64,000 nucleotides of DNA from Cricetomys ansorgei. Its lineage: Eukaryota; Chordata; Mammalia; Rodentia; Nesomyidae. Shown here piece by piece: positions 33,246-45,257 of this stretch. Positions within the stretch are counted from its first letter, which is position 1; each line of letters starts with the position of its first letter. The position numbers were made by a program, and so were the translations under genes. The stretch spans positions 2,647,501-2,711,500 of the forward strand of contig JAMJFZ010000818.1 of assembly GCA_026225945.1 (NCBI GenBank). Direction: 5' to 3'. The notes beneath the pieces are model-generated. The model saw only the letters and a program-made list of their open reading frames with translations. It was not told where the DNA came from and did no database searches.

Positions 33246-34714
33246 ACGGTCACAGAAAAGCAGAAATCTGTCGAGTACAGCCAGGATCGCTGAACCCATT
33301 TTCAGATTAGGAAGTGGATGTTCAGTTTGTTATCCAGCAAGAGATGCCAAGAATTACAGCCAGTCAGTCACTCAACGCCAGACTGCACAGACTTCACGAG
33401 GCCTTAATACTGGCTTTGGAATCCAGCTGCTTTTGCCCCAGTGCTAGAAGTCAAAACCGGTTTTTACCCACACAGCACTTTCCAGAGAGCTGGCGTGGAC
33501 ACAAGTGGCAAGAGGGAGGAGAGATGGGGAAAATCTCTACGGTTTCCTGAATCTAGGGACTTTCTGGGTGTTTCTGTAGGGTTTTCTTTACTACGTAGAG
33601 ACTTGACTTCATGGGGCTTCCGGCACCCTAATTCAGCTCTAAGAAAGCCAGGAGAAGAATAGCCATCAACAACATGGAGGCTAAATTCAAGGAACATCTT
33701 TCCTTTGAACTGGTTTATTCTAGAAAAGTCCCAGGAACATGCTCAGCATCACCTAAGGTCTGAGCTTTCCGAAGCTATGCCACAAACGTTCGACCCTGTT
33801 TTTCTAAATTTTCAATGTTTCATCTCTTTCTCGAGTTGTTCTTTTTCTTAAGTCACAATGCTAACCAACAGGTAGATGATAGCTTTCCTGGCGGTGAGTC
33901 TGTGAACCCTGGGAAGGCAGATGGGGCAGTTTGGAAATGTGGCTGGTATTCCCTGCCTGTTGTGACACTTTCCAGCAACTAACTGGAATTAAGGAAACAG
34001 GCTCCACACCCGGCATTACCACTTCAGGCCACTTCTGGGCTGTTGAGTCTTTGCTCTGCCTCGCCCCGGCTGGGAACACCACATCACAGGGCTTGTGGGA
34101 GTGCATGAGAACTCTCCCTGACTCCATGAACATCGCCCTGGGGACTCACCTGAGGAGAGGCTGCCTCCTGCCAGCTCCTGTTGTGGGCTCAGCTGCAGAT
34201 GCTGGGAGGGGGAGAGGAGGTGGGGTACAGCCTCTTGGCGTGTATGCATAGAGGCAGGCTGTGTTAGCCAGGCCTTCTTACAGTTCTTCTTATGCAGTAA
34301 TAACGATAGAATGTCATCTTAAAATCCAGCGTCCATGTGCAGCTTTGCTTATTTGAAGTTGAAGGTTCCCTGCTTTTCACTCTCCAAATTCTCAGCCAAT
34401 GAGGGTCTAGAAGAACCTTGGAACCCCTTGGAATCATTTCCAGGCAGCCTCCTCTGTAAGGATCCAAGATATGAACTTCTCTGAAAGATGGCAGTGGAGG
34501 AGGGTTCCTTGGCACTTCTGGGAGTTTCCTGAGATAACAGGTCGAAGGTCACTTTGGTTTTGTTTACTCTGGGGCAATGATCCTTTCCAGAGTATTAGAC
34601 CCATTGCTAGAAATGCAAGCACACCTTTGTGTGAAAGAGTTCAGCCATTTATCCAGCTTCTACTGCAAGCCAGGCATTGCACTAAGAATTGAAAGCACAT
34701 CATATTAATCCTTT
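33246..34714. other. unique stretch with weak MIR/L2 traces
   Basis: Possible MIR/L2 traces near 33290-33375 and 34630-34695 ('cttctactgcaagccaggca'). No gene recognised. Confidence 0.35.
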
Positions 34715-35082
34715 GATGGTTAATCTTAACTGTCAGCTTAGCAGATTTAGAATCACTTAAGAGACCCACCCCTGGGTAGGTCTTTGAAGGCATTCCCGAG
34801 GTTTAAGTGAGATGGGAAGACCCACCCTATGGGTGGTACTATTCCCTAGAATGAGGTTCTGGGATGAATGAAAAGGAGGGAACCAATCGAGCACCAGCGT
34901 CCATCTCTGACTGCTTCGTGGTGGTGGATGCCATGTGACTGCTGTCCATCTCCTCACTCCTGCTACCTCACCTTCTCTACCATGACGGCACTGTCCCTCA
35001 GACCACGCGCTCAAATGACCCCTTCCTCTCTTAGGTTGCTTTGGTCAGACATCCAGCCGCAGTCCTGAGAAAAACAACTGAC
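34715..35082 (+). mobile_element. MaLR-type LTR relic
   Basis: 'gatggttaatcttaactgtc', 'tttagaatcacttaagagac', 'gggaagacccaccctatggg' and 'tgaatgaaaaggagggaacc' run in the order of a common rodent MaLR-class LTR. It ends near 'gaaaaacaactgacagg'. Confidence 0.65.
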
Positions 35083-35576
35083 AGGAACCTCTCAACACAC
35101 CGTGTGGGGAGAGGGTGATGAAACCCGTTTGTTCCTTGAGTAAGAAAGCCAACTCGGAGAACAGGGCTTGTGAGAGATCTCACAGCTAGTGGGTGGTGGA
35201 GCTGGGCATCTGGTCCGGGCTAGTTTGCTTCCATCCGATCACTCGACACGAAACAGAAGCTGTGGAAGGTTTGGAGAGCTATGACTGCAGTGAAGAGCTG
35301 CCACTAATGGAATGGCTGAAGGTCACTGAAAGTCACTCGCTCATGGTCCTGGAAGCCAGAAGCATGAGCTCATGATCACTGGTGTGGAAACCAATGTCCT
35401 GCAGGGCTGCACATCCTCTGGAGAAGCCGTAAGAGGAAAGCCCTGGCTTCCTCTTCCAGCGTTGATGGTCACGGGAATCTTTGGGGTGTTGCTGTATCTC
35501 CTAGCTCACCATCCACTATACTCAAGGGCCTCCTCTGAGCCTCTCGAACTCCCTCTCATATTTCTCTTACACTAGT
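35083..35576. other. unassigned stretch with a possible MIR
   Basis: 35150-35230 has reverse MIR wording ('gatctcacagctagtgggtg', 'gtggagctgggcatctggtc'). The rest is unrecognised. Confidence 0.4.
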
Positions 35577-35905
35577 CTGGGCTGAGGGGCTAGTTCCGTC
35601 AGTAAAAGAGTTTGCTTCCCAAGCCCGGGGACCAGAGTCTGATGGCGCAGAACCCACACAAGAGGATGACGGATATGGTGGTGCACACCTGTAATCACAG
35701 CGCTGGAGAGATGGGTATCCTGGGGCTCACTGTGCAGCCACTCTAGCCAAAACATAGAGCTCCGGGCTCTGCCACATCTGTCTCAAAAATCGAAGTGGGG
35801 AGCATCCTGAGGAATGACACCTGAGGTTAACCTCTGGCCTCAATAAGCACACGCACCCATCAACACCTGTGTGTCCTCACACACACAACACATACACACC
35901 TATTC
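35577..35905 (+). mobile_element. B3 SINE, full-length layout
   Basis: 'ctgaggggctagttccgtca', 'tggtggtgcacacctgtaat', 'tggggctcactgtgcagcca', 'ttaacctctggcctcaataa' and a CA-rich tail. Confidence 0.82.
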
Positions 35906-38900
35906 CCAGAGACCTGTCATTGAGTTCATCATACCTACCTGGTGAATTTCATCTCAATATCCCTAATGTTTTCTGCAAGGACATTTCTCTAAATGTTGTT
36001 ATTTGTAGATTCTGGGTGAACATAGTCGTATTTAAGGGCATCAACACTGAGCCTGCCGCTGGGAAGTAATAGGGACAGGAGTGAACCCAAATCTAGACTC
36101 AGTCTCGCAGGGACTTCTCAGGACTGTGACAACCGAGGACAAGCGAGACCCACTCAGTGGAGGCGTTGTGGCTGGAGGTTGGCAGGAAGCAGCGGGTACC
36201 TTGTTCCTACAATGGGTTGGCTGGAAGTGGATCTTACTTAAGGGACAACTCATGCCGTGTTATCCTTTGGACTGGCGTTCTATCTTCCCAGGTAGCCTGT
36301 AGGAGGAGGCTTCCTTTGCTGCCAACCTGGGAAGAAAGCACTTGGGGAAATGCTTCTTAAGTCTTCCTCCTTCTGCCTCAGCTCTATGTACTTTTGCTAG
36401 GGGAAGCTGCGTATGTCCTGACTCACCAGGCAGATCCCTTACACCGTTTGGTTGGGAAACGGTCTCAGGATTTCATGATGGATTTGAAATAACTTATCTC
36501 CGCTCTCTCCACAGAGTACTTGGGAAGCGGGTGGTGGACGTCTCTGCCCTGGTTGGGAGAGTGGGATTTAAATGGAGAGATGAATCAGGGCTGAATTAAC
36601 TTTGCAAGGTCTCATCTGATCTTCTACACAAGCTTAAACTCGGTCTGAGCAGGAACCTTTGTGTGGGTGGGGGGAGAGGGGAGCCGATGAGTGATGCTTT
36701 CCTTTTTCTCCTCCTTTCACTTTCAAAGGCCCCTGGCTTGATGGTCTCTGGCCAAGGCCAGAGGGACTGAAATACCACAAGAAAAGAGATCTTTGAAGTC
36801 CTCCCTGCTCAGTCAGGAAGGAGGTGGTGTTGCCCAGAGGCTAACCCAGGAACGTAGACTGAGAGCTTAGAAGGCCCCCAGAGACTTGTGGGAACCTTAA
36901 GGTTAATTTTGGGGGGAAAAAATCTGAACTTCCAGATGGGGCTCTGAGAGGAGGCTACAGGCTTCTGTGAGCTACTGCTTGCCTCCAGCCCAGTCATGGA
37001 AGCCTCTGGCTCGAGATCAGAGCTGCTGGGCCAGCAGTGGGAGAAACTCAGAAGCAAGACACTAAACTACCCTTCCAAAATCCCCGTGGAAGCCCTTGCT
37101 CTCCGATGCAGCGATTTAGACCATAGCTTCTTAAGTTGTTCGGTTGTGACTCCAGTATGGGGGTCGCGTAACCCAACGTGGGGGTTGGGAGGAGTTGGGC
37201 AATAGGGAGAAGTTTGTCAATGCATGATGAAATTAATTCAGAATTAAACCTGTCAGGTATTTGGGGTGTCTTTGGGTAGCACTAGCCATGTTGCATCATG
37301 GGATTTCAATGAAGCCCTGGCTCAGAACACAGCAGGAAAGCTTCACCCCGTGCTGGCTGTCATGCCTCACCACACCGACAAACACTCCCCGGAACACCTT
37401 GTCTCAGATGCTAGACTAGTGCAGGCTGCGAACTGCAGTGTTCTTACCGCGCCCACAAAGCTTTCTGCTCTTACAGGCACACAATGGCTGAATCACAGAA
37501 AACAGACTTCTAAGATTTCTCTACATCGATTCCGCACTAAGTGTGTTTTTGGATTGAACTGGGTTAGAATCTTTGATGCTGTGGTTGCTGACATGCGTTT
37601 CCTAGAAAAACAACAACAACAAAAAATTATCCATTGAATTTTGGCTCGGGTTTAGGACAGGATTTCCAACGATTTCTAGAAAAGACCTTAAATATTTTGT
37701 GCTACACTTAATGGCAGGTTTACATTGAAACTTCTAAATTCCAAGCAACTCTGAAAATTATCAGACAATCAAAGGAGATTTAACTATGCAAAAACCAACA
37801 GGCATATCAATCTCATCAGTACGCAAAATTGTCTTCATCTTTAATAAATAGTGAATTGATACGTACGACAAAAACTTGCCTTAATATACATTTCTTTATG
37901 ATTTTTCAATACATATGTGGTTAGTATAGCTATACTTGTAGGGTCATGTGAAAACTTGGGCAAAAAAAAGGTCTTGAGTGTAAATAGTATAAAAAGCCTT
38001 GACTTAGACAGTTCCTTGGCCAAGGGAATGATGGATCTGGGGATGTGGTGGTGGTTTTGCTGGAAGATTCTACTAGTTGCTCATTGAACCAGTAACATGA
38101 TGATAGCTGGGAGCCTACTAGAAACACTCTCAAGCTCCACCCAACTGCTACATCAGAGTGTGTGTCACTCAAGATACCAGTATTACTGGACAAGATGGGT
38201 ACTAAGCTTCCTTCATACTATGCCCAGGCAGACATCAATAATCAATTGCAGATACGCTTTCTTCTGAGCTCATAATCTTTCTGTGCCATGGTTCTGGCTA
38301 GTATCTCTCAAGCAATGGGTATTGGCTCCAAATTAAACTTATCTTGCACACTGGTGTCACCATTTATTTTCCCTGATATTCTCTAGCACAAGGCACAACA
38401 ATCGGTGTGCCCCAGGTCTTTGAGAACTGGTTGTAGAATGGATGTATCCTTTTCTCTCCTTGGCTCTTTCCCCCTGTAGCATGCATTCTTTGACCAGTGC
38501 TCCCAGAAAAATCAGCATTCTTCCCAGGCCCAGGTATCCAGGCTTCCCTGCATCTGTTGTAGGTGTTGGCATTTATGGTGGGTCATTACCTCTTTGCAGA
38601 GCCGAGATGAAGCTGTAAAGATACTGAGGATCCCACAAAGATCTCACAGGACCTGTCTGGCTTTCATGAGGGTGTCAGACCAGGCAAGCTTTCTCTGGGT
38701 TGTAGCTCCTGGATCCCAGCCTTACGAATGGCAGCCACATAAACTGGGTTCCATGCAGTGGTGTTAGGGAGAAGGACCGGGAAGGCAGAGCACAGGGCTA
38801 CGGAGACAGAGCAGTAATGATTATAAATAGCATCTTTTTGATGTCCTGTCCAAGGCCAGGTGGGAAATCCTTCATCCCCCCCACCCACCCCCAAGTAATC

Positions 38901-38949
38901 ACCTTCCCCTCATTTTTCAATCAAGAGTCCCGAGTCTGGCCGTGATCAC
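35906..38949. other. long low-repeat stretch
   Basis: About 3 kb without a recognised SINE. Near 37120-37260, 'tgttcggttgtgactccagt' and 'gggggtcgcgtaacccaacg' may be a decayed hAT-type transposon relic. A 3'-splice-like tctctccacag occurs near 36512 but no exon can be supported. Confidence 0.35.
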
Positions 38950-39060
38950 CATTTGTTTCCCATTAGAATACCTTCAGCGACTTTCGGCGTGTTATGTTAG
39001 GTAATTGCTTTAATAACAAACTGAGGAAAGACTTTTGAACACTTTAGGAAGTCATATTTT
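38950..39060. other. candidate conserved non-coding block
   Basis: Repeat-free: 'tcccattagaataccttcag', 'gttaggtaattgctttaata'. Homeodomain-like TAATTG/ATTAG cores. Inference only. Confidence 0.25.
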
Positions 39061-39749
39061 TTTTCTTCTCCCACGAAAATCTAACAGATGCTGACAGAGG
39101 ACTTGGGAAAGGGGAAGAGAGAGCTCTGGGGGAGGAGTAGCTGCCGGGCTGGGAGCTGCCGGGAGTTTACCAGTCAGGAGGTTGGCGCGCAGAGCAGAAG
39201 TTGGCGTATGTTTATCCCGCTATGAGGAGAATCAACGGGGCCATGATGCTCTTGAATGGAGAGAGGGAGAGTACGCATTTGGCCAGCAGGGTGGATGAAC
39301 GTGGAACAGCATCCCTACTGCACCCTTCCTGGTACTAAGAGGGAGCTTGACACAGGGATGCAGGGATAAGCGGCAGTTTACATAGATGGACCGGAGAAGA
39401 ATGCATTTGGGCGGCTGGATCTTCGTGAAGCTCTCCCACTGTGTCTACAAGGACTGAGAATTTTCTGTGTAATTCACTTTTTGGGGGGAGGGTTTAAAAT
39501 GATCAAGCCCACCAAAATAACTATTTTATTTTGCACATATTACAGGTTTCAATACAGACAATGATGGTTAACTTGCCTTTCTTGTGTTAGTCGTTCTGTT
39601 TGCCATCCAGGTGCATTGACTTTGCAGCCAGTCTACCCAGGGGGCGGGATTTTTATCTACCTCTTAAGGGGCAATGGAGGCGCAGAGCCCTTGCAGTCAA
39701 GCACTCACAATGAACAAACTAGTCACAGGGTGGAAATCTGACCCTGGAG
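39061..39749. other. unassigned stretch with a possible MIR
   Basis: 39672-39748 has weak reverse MIR wording (gaggcgcagagcccttgcag, 'agtcacagggtggaaatctg'). The remainder is unrecognised. Confidence 0.35.
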
Positions 39750-39968
39750 CAGTGGTTCTCAGCCTTCCTAATGCCGTGACCCTTTAATACAGTTTCTCCT
39801 GTTATGGTGACTCCCCCAACCATAAAGTTATTTTTGTTGCTACTTCATTTCACTTCTGTTATAAATTGTAATGTAAATATCTGATATGCAGACGGTCTTA
39901 GGGGGCCACTGTGAAAGGCTTGTGCCACGTCCCCGAAAGGATCGTAAGCCACAGGTTGAGAACCGCTG
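39750..39968 (-). mobile_element. URR1-type hAT-Charlie element, copy 1
   Basis: About 219 bp with inverted ends cagtggttctcagcctt and aggttgagaaccgctg. Internal wording matches the URR1 family of rodents from memory. Flanks ccctggag and ctctagtc are compatible with a degenerate 8-bp hAT target duplication. Orientation is inferred by comparison with copy 2. Confidence 0.85.
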
Positions 39969-40034
39969 CTCTAGTCTGTTTAGCCCATTGGCACAGGCTT
40001 CCCAGGAGATGAGTATCGAAACGAAGCATAATCC

Positions 40035-40037
<3 letters not shown>

Positions 40038-40074
<37 letters not shown>
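40038..40074. repeat. (CA)n microsatellite
   Basis: About 18 CA units. Confidence 0.97.
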
Positions 40075-40078
<4 letters not shown>

Positions 40079-40089
40079 CGACCGCCAAA

Positions 40090-40680
40090 GGCTTCTGGAT
40101 TGAAGGCTAGCTCCTCAGATGATGGTGCTGCTGAGCAATGACAGCTGCCCTCATCAGTAGACGAATCCACTGACGGATTCATAATGCGGTGGTGTTGGGA
40201 CGGGATGGGTCTCCCGAGGTGTTGTGCCTCAGAAAGATCTTGCCTCTAATCCAGCGATTCTCAACCTGCGGGTCGCGACCCCTTTGGGTGTGGAAAGCCC
40301 TTTTCACAGAGGTTACCTAAGACCATCAGATATTTCCTTTACACTCATAACAATAGCAAAACTACAGTTACGAAGTAGCAGCGAAAATAATTTTATGGTT
40401 GAGGGTCGCCACACCATGAGGAGCTGTGTTAAAGGGTAGCAGCGTTAGGAAGGTTGAAAGCCATTGCTCTAGCGCTTCTGTCATGCTCACCGCCATGATG
40501 GGGGGGGCTGCTTTGCTTCTCCTCACCATCTCTGCCATGATGCTCTGTCTTACCACACACAGCCCAGAAACAGTGGACAGAGCCAACCACAGAGGGAGCC
40601 CTCTGAAGACACACACCAGAATGAACCTTTTCTCTTTTCATACTGTTTCTCTTGAATGTTTGCCCAGACGAGAGGGAAAC
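40090..40680 (+). mobile_element. MaLR-type LTR split by URR1
   Basis: Left part has 'acgaatccactgacggattc' and right part 'caccatctctgccatgatgc', 'agaatgaaccttttctcttt', both characteristic of MST/MLT1-like LTRs in the right order. The URR1 at 40252-40466 lies between them. Edges approximate. Confidence 0.6.
40252..40466 (+). mobile_element. URR1-type hAT-Charlie element, copy 2
   Basis: About 215 bp with terminal inverted repeats (cagcgattctcaacctg / aaggttgaaagccattg). 'cgaaaataattttatggttg' and 'gggtcgccacaccatgagga' are URR1 wording. Flanks ctctaatc and ctctagcg share the CTCTA core expected of an 8-bp hAT duplication. Confidence 0.9.
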
Positions 40681-41304
40681 CTCTGCAGCGCTTACCCAAC
40701 ACCCAGTGTCAAGAGCAAATCAAAGCCTTCGCGTGAGCAGTAAGCTGGAGGGCGTGAGGAGTGGGACTCGCATTAGCGATGGTGTCATTCTGTCCTAGGG
40801 AGCAGCGATGGGGAGCAGGTTCCAAATACGCCGTGGCACAGATGTGGGAGGCCCGGTCATCGATCAGCTGAGGAGTGTACACACAGAATGATCTACAGAT
40901 GAGAGCGCCAGTGCCCAACCCCTTTGGAAGCACCTGTGCATGAGCCCTGCTCTGCCTGGTACTTACTGCCTTGTCCTCTGCCGGGTCCGTGGGATGCCGT
41001 GGCTAGAGAAGACACTTGGCTTTCTTTGCATCCATCTCTTTGCATCCATCGCTGTGCTTCCGCTGTACTGTCACATTGAAGAACTTTGATTGACAGCCTA
41101 AAGTGGCTGGGGACAGAGGCTGCCTCTGGGCTCACAGGAAAGACAACGGGGAGTTTGATAGCAGACGTTGCTCGTCCAGGATTTTCTTGAACCATCCATG
41201 CATTCTGGTGCTCATCCACCGTTCAAATCATTCATTCAACAAACATTGATTAATTGCCTACTATGTGGCAAGTCCCTTAGCGAAAGCTCTGGAGACATGA
41301 CATG
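40681..41304. other. unassigned stretch with L2-like end
   Basis: 41221-41290 has L2/MIR-type wording ('tcattcaacaaacattgatt', 'gcctactatgtggcaagtcc'). The rest is unrecognised. Confidence 0.45.
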
Positions 41305-41412
41305 TCCAGCTCGGCACGGTAGCACATGATACTGACACTCAGGAGGCTGAGGCAGGAAGATCGCCAGGTGGAGGCTAGCCTGGGATACATAGAAAGATCA
41401 TATCTACAAGGG
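41305..41412 (+). mobile_element. PB1/B1-type SINE
   Basis: 'actcaggaggctgaggcagg', 'ggctagcctgggatacatag' and an A/AAG-rich tail. Confidence 0.7.
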
Positions 41413-41770
41413 AAATCCAAAGAAGGGGAAAGAGGAGGGGGAGGGGACCAGAGGGGAGGAACCAACAGATACTGTCCTCACACTGGTAAAGTGGAGAACC
41501 CTGACTTGTTTTATAGACACAGGGGGATCTCACAGAACCCATACCAGACCCACTCTGCAGGAAGTCATGTGATCTCAGGACCATCCCTAAAGAAGGAGCA
41601 GTCCGAGAGCAAAGGTCACGAACTCCGATTCCCTTTCTTCCATCCACAAAGGCAGATGACTTAGGTGCTGAGCTCGCAGTCTCTGTGGTCAGACACCAGG
41701 AGCTGTTCCCCAACCGCCATTTACCTGTCACACTGCCAAAGTGCCAAAGGAGCCAGCCCGCCTGGCAGGA
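41413..41770. other. unassigned stretch, GA-rich left end
   Basis: GA-rich 41410-41465 continues the SINE tail. The rest is unrecognised. The 163-codon minus frame 41375-41866 shows no domain. Confidence 0.35.
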
Positions 41771-42030
41771 GGAGGAGCTCATGCATATGCATGAAGAGGC
41801 GGGGCACCCCTGCCCCTCGGAAACTGGTATGATCCTAACAACCTGTAATATTTGTTCAATTCTCAAGTCTTTTCAAAGCAAGTGGCCGCCCCATAATTAT
41901 CTCACACGCCTCTGGGGCAGATAAAGCAGGGCCATTATCTCAATTTTATAGCTCTTAAGGTGCGGAGGGGTCCAGGGACGCCCTGGGCCACAACGGAAAG
42001 CTGAGATAATGCCGCACTTGAAAGGGATTG
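41771..42030. promoter_or_regulatory. candidate regulatory block: POU palindrome and GATA motifs
   Basis: The 16-bp perfect palindrome tcatgcatatgcatga (41779-41794) contains ATGCATATGCAT, the known palindromic POU/Oct MORE motif. Downstream are three GATA-type motifs (taattatctc, cagataaag, cattatctca; about 41890-41945). No repeat overlaps. Regulatory function is inference. Confidence 0.35.
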
Positions 42031-42066
42031 GAAAAATGAATGAGGGAGTCAGAGTGAAATAGCAGC

Positions 42067-42500
42067 ACAGAGTGTGTGAGTGTGTGTGTGTGTGTGATTG
42101 CGTGTGCATGAGTCTGTTGTATGTGTGCATGCATGCATGCATGTATGTGTGCGTGCATGTGTGAGTGTGTGTGTGTGTGCATGTGTATATGAGTGTGTGT
42201 ATGTGTCTGTGAGTGTGTGTGTGCAATTGTGCATGAGTGTGTTGCATGTGTGCATGTATGCATGCGTGTATGAATGTGCACATGTGTGTGTGAATATATG
42301 TGCATGTGTATGTATGTATGTATGTATGAGTGTATATGTGTGTTAGTGTATGTGTATGCATGCATGGGTGAATGTGCACATATATGTGTGAATATATGTG
42401 CATGTGTATGTATGTATGTATGTTTGAGTGTATGTGTGTGTTAGTACATGTGTGTGTATATATGTATATGTATGTATGTATGTATGCGTGTATGTGTTTT
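42067..42500. repeat. long imperfect GT/GTAT/GCAT array
   Basis: About 430 bp of TG, TGTA and GCAT units. Translations on both strands give Cys/Val or His/Thr strings, all artefacts. Confidence 0.96.
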
Positions 42501-43168
42501 CCTGCCCAGGCTCCTCATGGCATATCCCTGCCCACCATACCCCTCACTTCCTGTCCTTGTTCCCTCCCTTCCTTCCCTCCCTTGTGTATTATTTGGCTGT
42601 TTCTCCTGATGACCAACAAATCACCTCCTCCCAGCTCCCCACTCTTGTCCTACTCAGCCGCAATTCTCTCTCCTTATTGGGAAGCCAGAGGGGGCGAGTT
42701 GAGCGTGAAGCAGGACATGCTGGGAATTTAGGAGCCAGGCAAAGTTGGGATGCTGCCTATGGGAGCAGCTGAGAGGGAGGAACCCTGAAAATGCATGGTG
42801 GTGATTAGCATGGGACATCACCTACTGGGTCCCTCAGTTTCCCCAGCTCAGCCCAGAGCACAGAGCTTTCTGTGCTCAGATTGAGGGGACAGATCTTGTC
42901 CCCTCAAACCCCATGCCTTACATACATTATGTGCCCAGGACTCACAGACTGTTTCGTGTATGAACCAGTTAAGGAAGCTGGTTAGGGTCACCCACAGACT
43001 GGGATTCCATAGCCAGGGTGGGTGGGAGTGGATGGCTTCCTGAGACATAAAGTAAAATTATCTCTGTGTGCATGCATTGTACTAAGTAACAGGCTTCGTT
43101 TGTTTATGCATGCTGTTTCTGAAATCCTCCTCTTTTCCCAGAATTATCTCCCCCCCTGCTTATTTCCA
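42501..43168. other. unassigned stretch
   Basis: A short TCCC-rich segment near 42560-42585. No recognised gene or SINE. Confidence 0.4.
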
Positions 43169-43169
43169 T

Positions 43170-43179
43170 GGTGTGTGTG

Positions 43180-43228
<49 letters not shown>

Positions 43229-43238
43229 GTGTGCATGT
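43170..43238. repeat. (TG)n microsatellite
   Basis: About 34 TG units with a few GCG interruptions. Confidence 0.97.
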
Positions 43239-44020
43239 GTCTGTCCTAGGTTCTGTATAGGAGAGAAAAACCTGTGATATTTGGGCCTGTGTTATATCAT
43301 GTAGTATGATAATTCTCAATTCTACCCATCATACTGTATTCCTGAAAATGGTATAATTTCATTCTTTATCACCAGGTAAACTTTTATTGCATATAAACGC
43401 TACCTTTTTGTTATCCATGTAGGTTTGTAGCAGTTTGCTGCTGTAGCATCTCAGCAAGGAGACAAGGAGGCATATTTTCATATTTTCATGTGGAAGTCCT
43501 GCCAGACCTCAGCAGAAGGAACCACAGTCATGGCCAGTGCCATACTCCACAGTGGAAACCACAAGCAGCTGAGCTCAGTTGTTTCTGTCGATCCAGAACT
43601 CCTCGGGTGTTCAACTGATAGCACATGCAGATCATTAGCAATCAAACATCCCCCATAGTGATCCAACACCCGCAGACAATACAAAACACCATAGACAGCC
43701 CTCACCCAACAGCGCATGAAACGATTATTTTATAGATAACTAAAAATAAACTTCTGCAGCACAGGTTGGTCCTGCAACTTGGCCATTGTAAATAGCACTG
43801 CAATAACATGGATGTGCAGGCATCTCTATGATGTGCTGATGTAAAGGTCCCAAGGAATACGCAAGGTCAGAGGTGGCGCAGCTGGGTCAGGTGGTAGTTC
43901 AGTTTCAATGTGAGAATCCTCTATAGTGGCTGCGCCAGTTTACAGTCTCAGCAGCAGTGAACAGCTCTCCTCTTTCCCCACAGCCTCTCCAGCACTCTGA
44001 ATTTAACACTAACCAGGGCA
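43239..44020 (+). mobile_element. L1M relic, split by a mys-like LTR
   Basis: Right of the LTR, 'ttggccattgtaaatagcac' and 'ctctatagtggctgcgccag' follow L1M 3' UTR order. Left of it, 'gaaaatggtataatttcatt' and 'cttttattgcatataaacgc' fit the preceding part. The LTR occupies 43426-43761. Confidence 0.7.
43426..43761 (-). mobile_element. mys-like solo LTR, copy 2
   Basis: About 336 bp, full length. On its own strand it starts tgctgcagaagttta and ends ctgctaca. It is flanked by taggtt (43420-43425) and caggtt (43762-43767), a 6-bp target duplication with one change, as expected for a class II ERV. It interrupts an L1M in register. Confidence 0.92.
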
Positions 44021-44044
44021 CCGGGCACAATTTAAGAAGCCATA

Positions 44045-44182
44045 CTATGGGACCAGGCGTGGTGGACATTTCTTTCATCCTGGCACTTGGGGAGAAGAGG
44101 CAGGAGGGTCTCTGTGAGTCTGCGGCTAGTTTGGTCTACATAGTGAGTTCCAGGCAAGCAGGGCTACATAGTGAGACCCTGT

Positions 44183-44184
<2 letters not shown>
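44045..44184 (+). mobile_element. B1 SINE
   Basis: 'gggaccaggcgtggtggaca', 'tagtttggtctacatagtga', 'ctacatagtgagaccctgta', then a (TG)n in place of the A tail. Confidence 0.85.

Positions 44185-44249
<65 letters not shown>
44185..44249. repeat. (GT)n microsatellite
   Basis: About 32 GT units with one CT interruption. Confidence 0.98.
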
Positions 44250-44639
44250 GGCTTGAGTGTCCATATCCAGTTACTGGAACGTCACTGAGGATGAGTAGCT
44301 CTCTTGCTGCCCTCCTTGGACTGAGTCCTTTCTACTTCCCATCAGCCAGTGGAAGGCTTGGAGGCAGGACAGCATCCACCCACCAGACTGTGACATTCTT
44401 CAACTTGAAGTGGTTTGCAAGGTGGAGAGATACAAACAAGGTCAGCAAAGAGAGAAGATACATGGTGGTCCTGGGCAAAAGGGAGCTACTGTTACCTGGG
44501 CGCCTGTGGTGTGTTAGGTGTTCTATGCATTTTGAATCAGGTATTTAGTGTCCACAGCTTCACAGAAGAACCAGCCTAAGTTGGGACCCAGCTCCGTTTG
44601 CTTCCCAATCTCGACTCGGTCTGTTCGATCTTGCTCAAC
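44250..44639. other. unassigned stretch
   Basis: No recognised gene or repeat. Confidence 0.4.
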
Positions 44640-44735
44640 AGACTGAACCATCCCAAGCCTCGGTTTCCATATCTGCAATATGTGAAGAGCTCTAGAATAG
44701 ACCTCATAGGAATGTTCTGAGAGTTGTATGCACAA
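44640..44735 (+). mobile_element. MIR SINE relic
   Basis: 'agcctcggtttccatatctg' and 'gacctcataggaatgttctg' are MIR 3'-half wording in order. Confidence 0.6.
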
Positions 44736-44757
44736 AACACACACTGGGAGTAATTAC

Positions 44758-45045
44758 GGTGTGTCAGGGTCTGTGCCCATTGCCCATCACTGTAACAGAA
44801 CACTTGAGTCTGTGCAGATTAGAAAAGAAGGAGGACTTGGGTGGGTGGGTGGAGTTCATGGTTCTAGAGACTGAGAAGCCCAAGAGCATGGTGCTGTGTC
44901 TCTTCAACTTCTGTAAGGGCTCTATGCAGCAGAATACATAAGAGAAAGGGGGGTTGACCCCCTGAGGTAGCTGACCCCTCCCAGGAGAAAGGCATTGATC
45001 TGTTCATGAGGGTTTGCCCTATGGCTGAGACATAATCAGAACAGA
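44758..45045 (-). mobile_element. MaLR-type LTR relic, reverse
   Basis: 'gttctagagactgagaagcc', 'aagagcatggtgctgtgtct' and 'tctgttcatgagggtttgcc' correspond to a reversed MST/MT-like LTR. Confidence 0.55.
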
Positions 45046-45257
45046 TCTGGGTACCAGAGATACAGGAGAAAGGCTTGATCCAGAAGCACGCACACATCCT
45101 AATGACATGCATGAAGTTTCTGACACAAGCCTGGTAGACATCGTAGTTTCCGTGTCAGAAACAGATGCTCAAGTTTGGAAAGGTCTGGATCACTTACTCC
45201 TGGGTACTCCTGGGTCTGTGGTTGTTGAAAGGCAGACAGGAGTATGTTTTGGTCTGG
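45046..45257. other. unassigned stretch
   Basis: No recognised gene or repeat. Confidence 0.4.

Noticed and set aside
36500..36600. Possible exon after a 3'-splice-like tctctccacag
   Set aside because: A single splice-like motif is common by chance. No donor, conserved frame or recognised protein supports it.
37120..37260. Possible hAT-type relic with 'gggggtcgcgtaacccaacg'
   Set aside because: It recalls wording of old DNA transposons, but I could not identify inverted ends or a target duplication, so it is only mentioned within the surrounding stretch.
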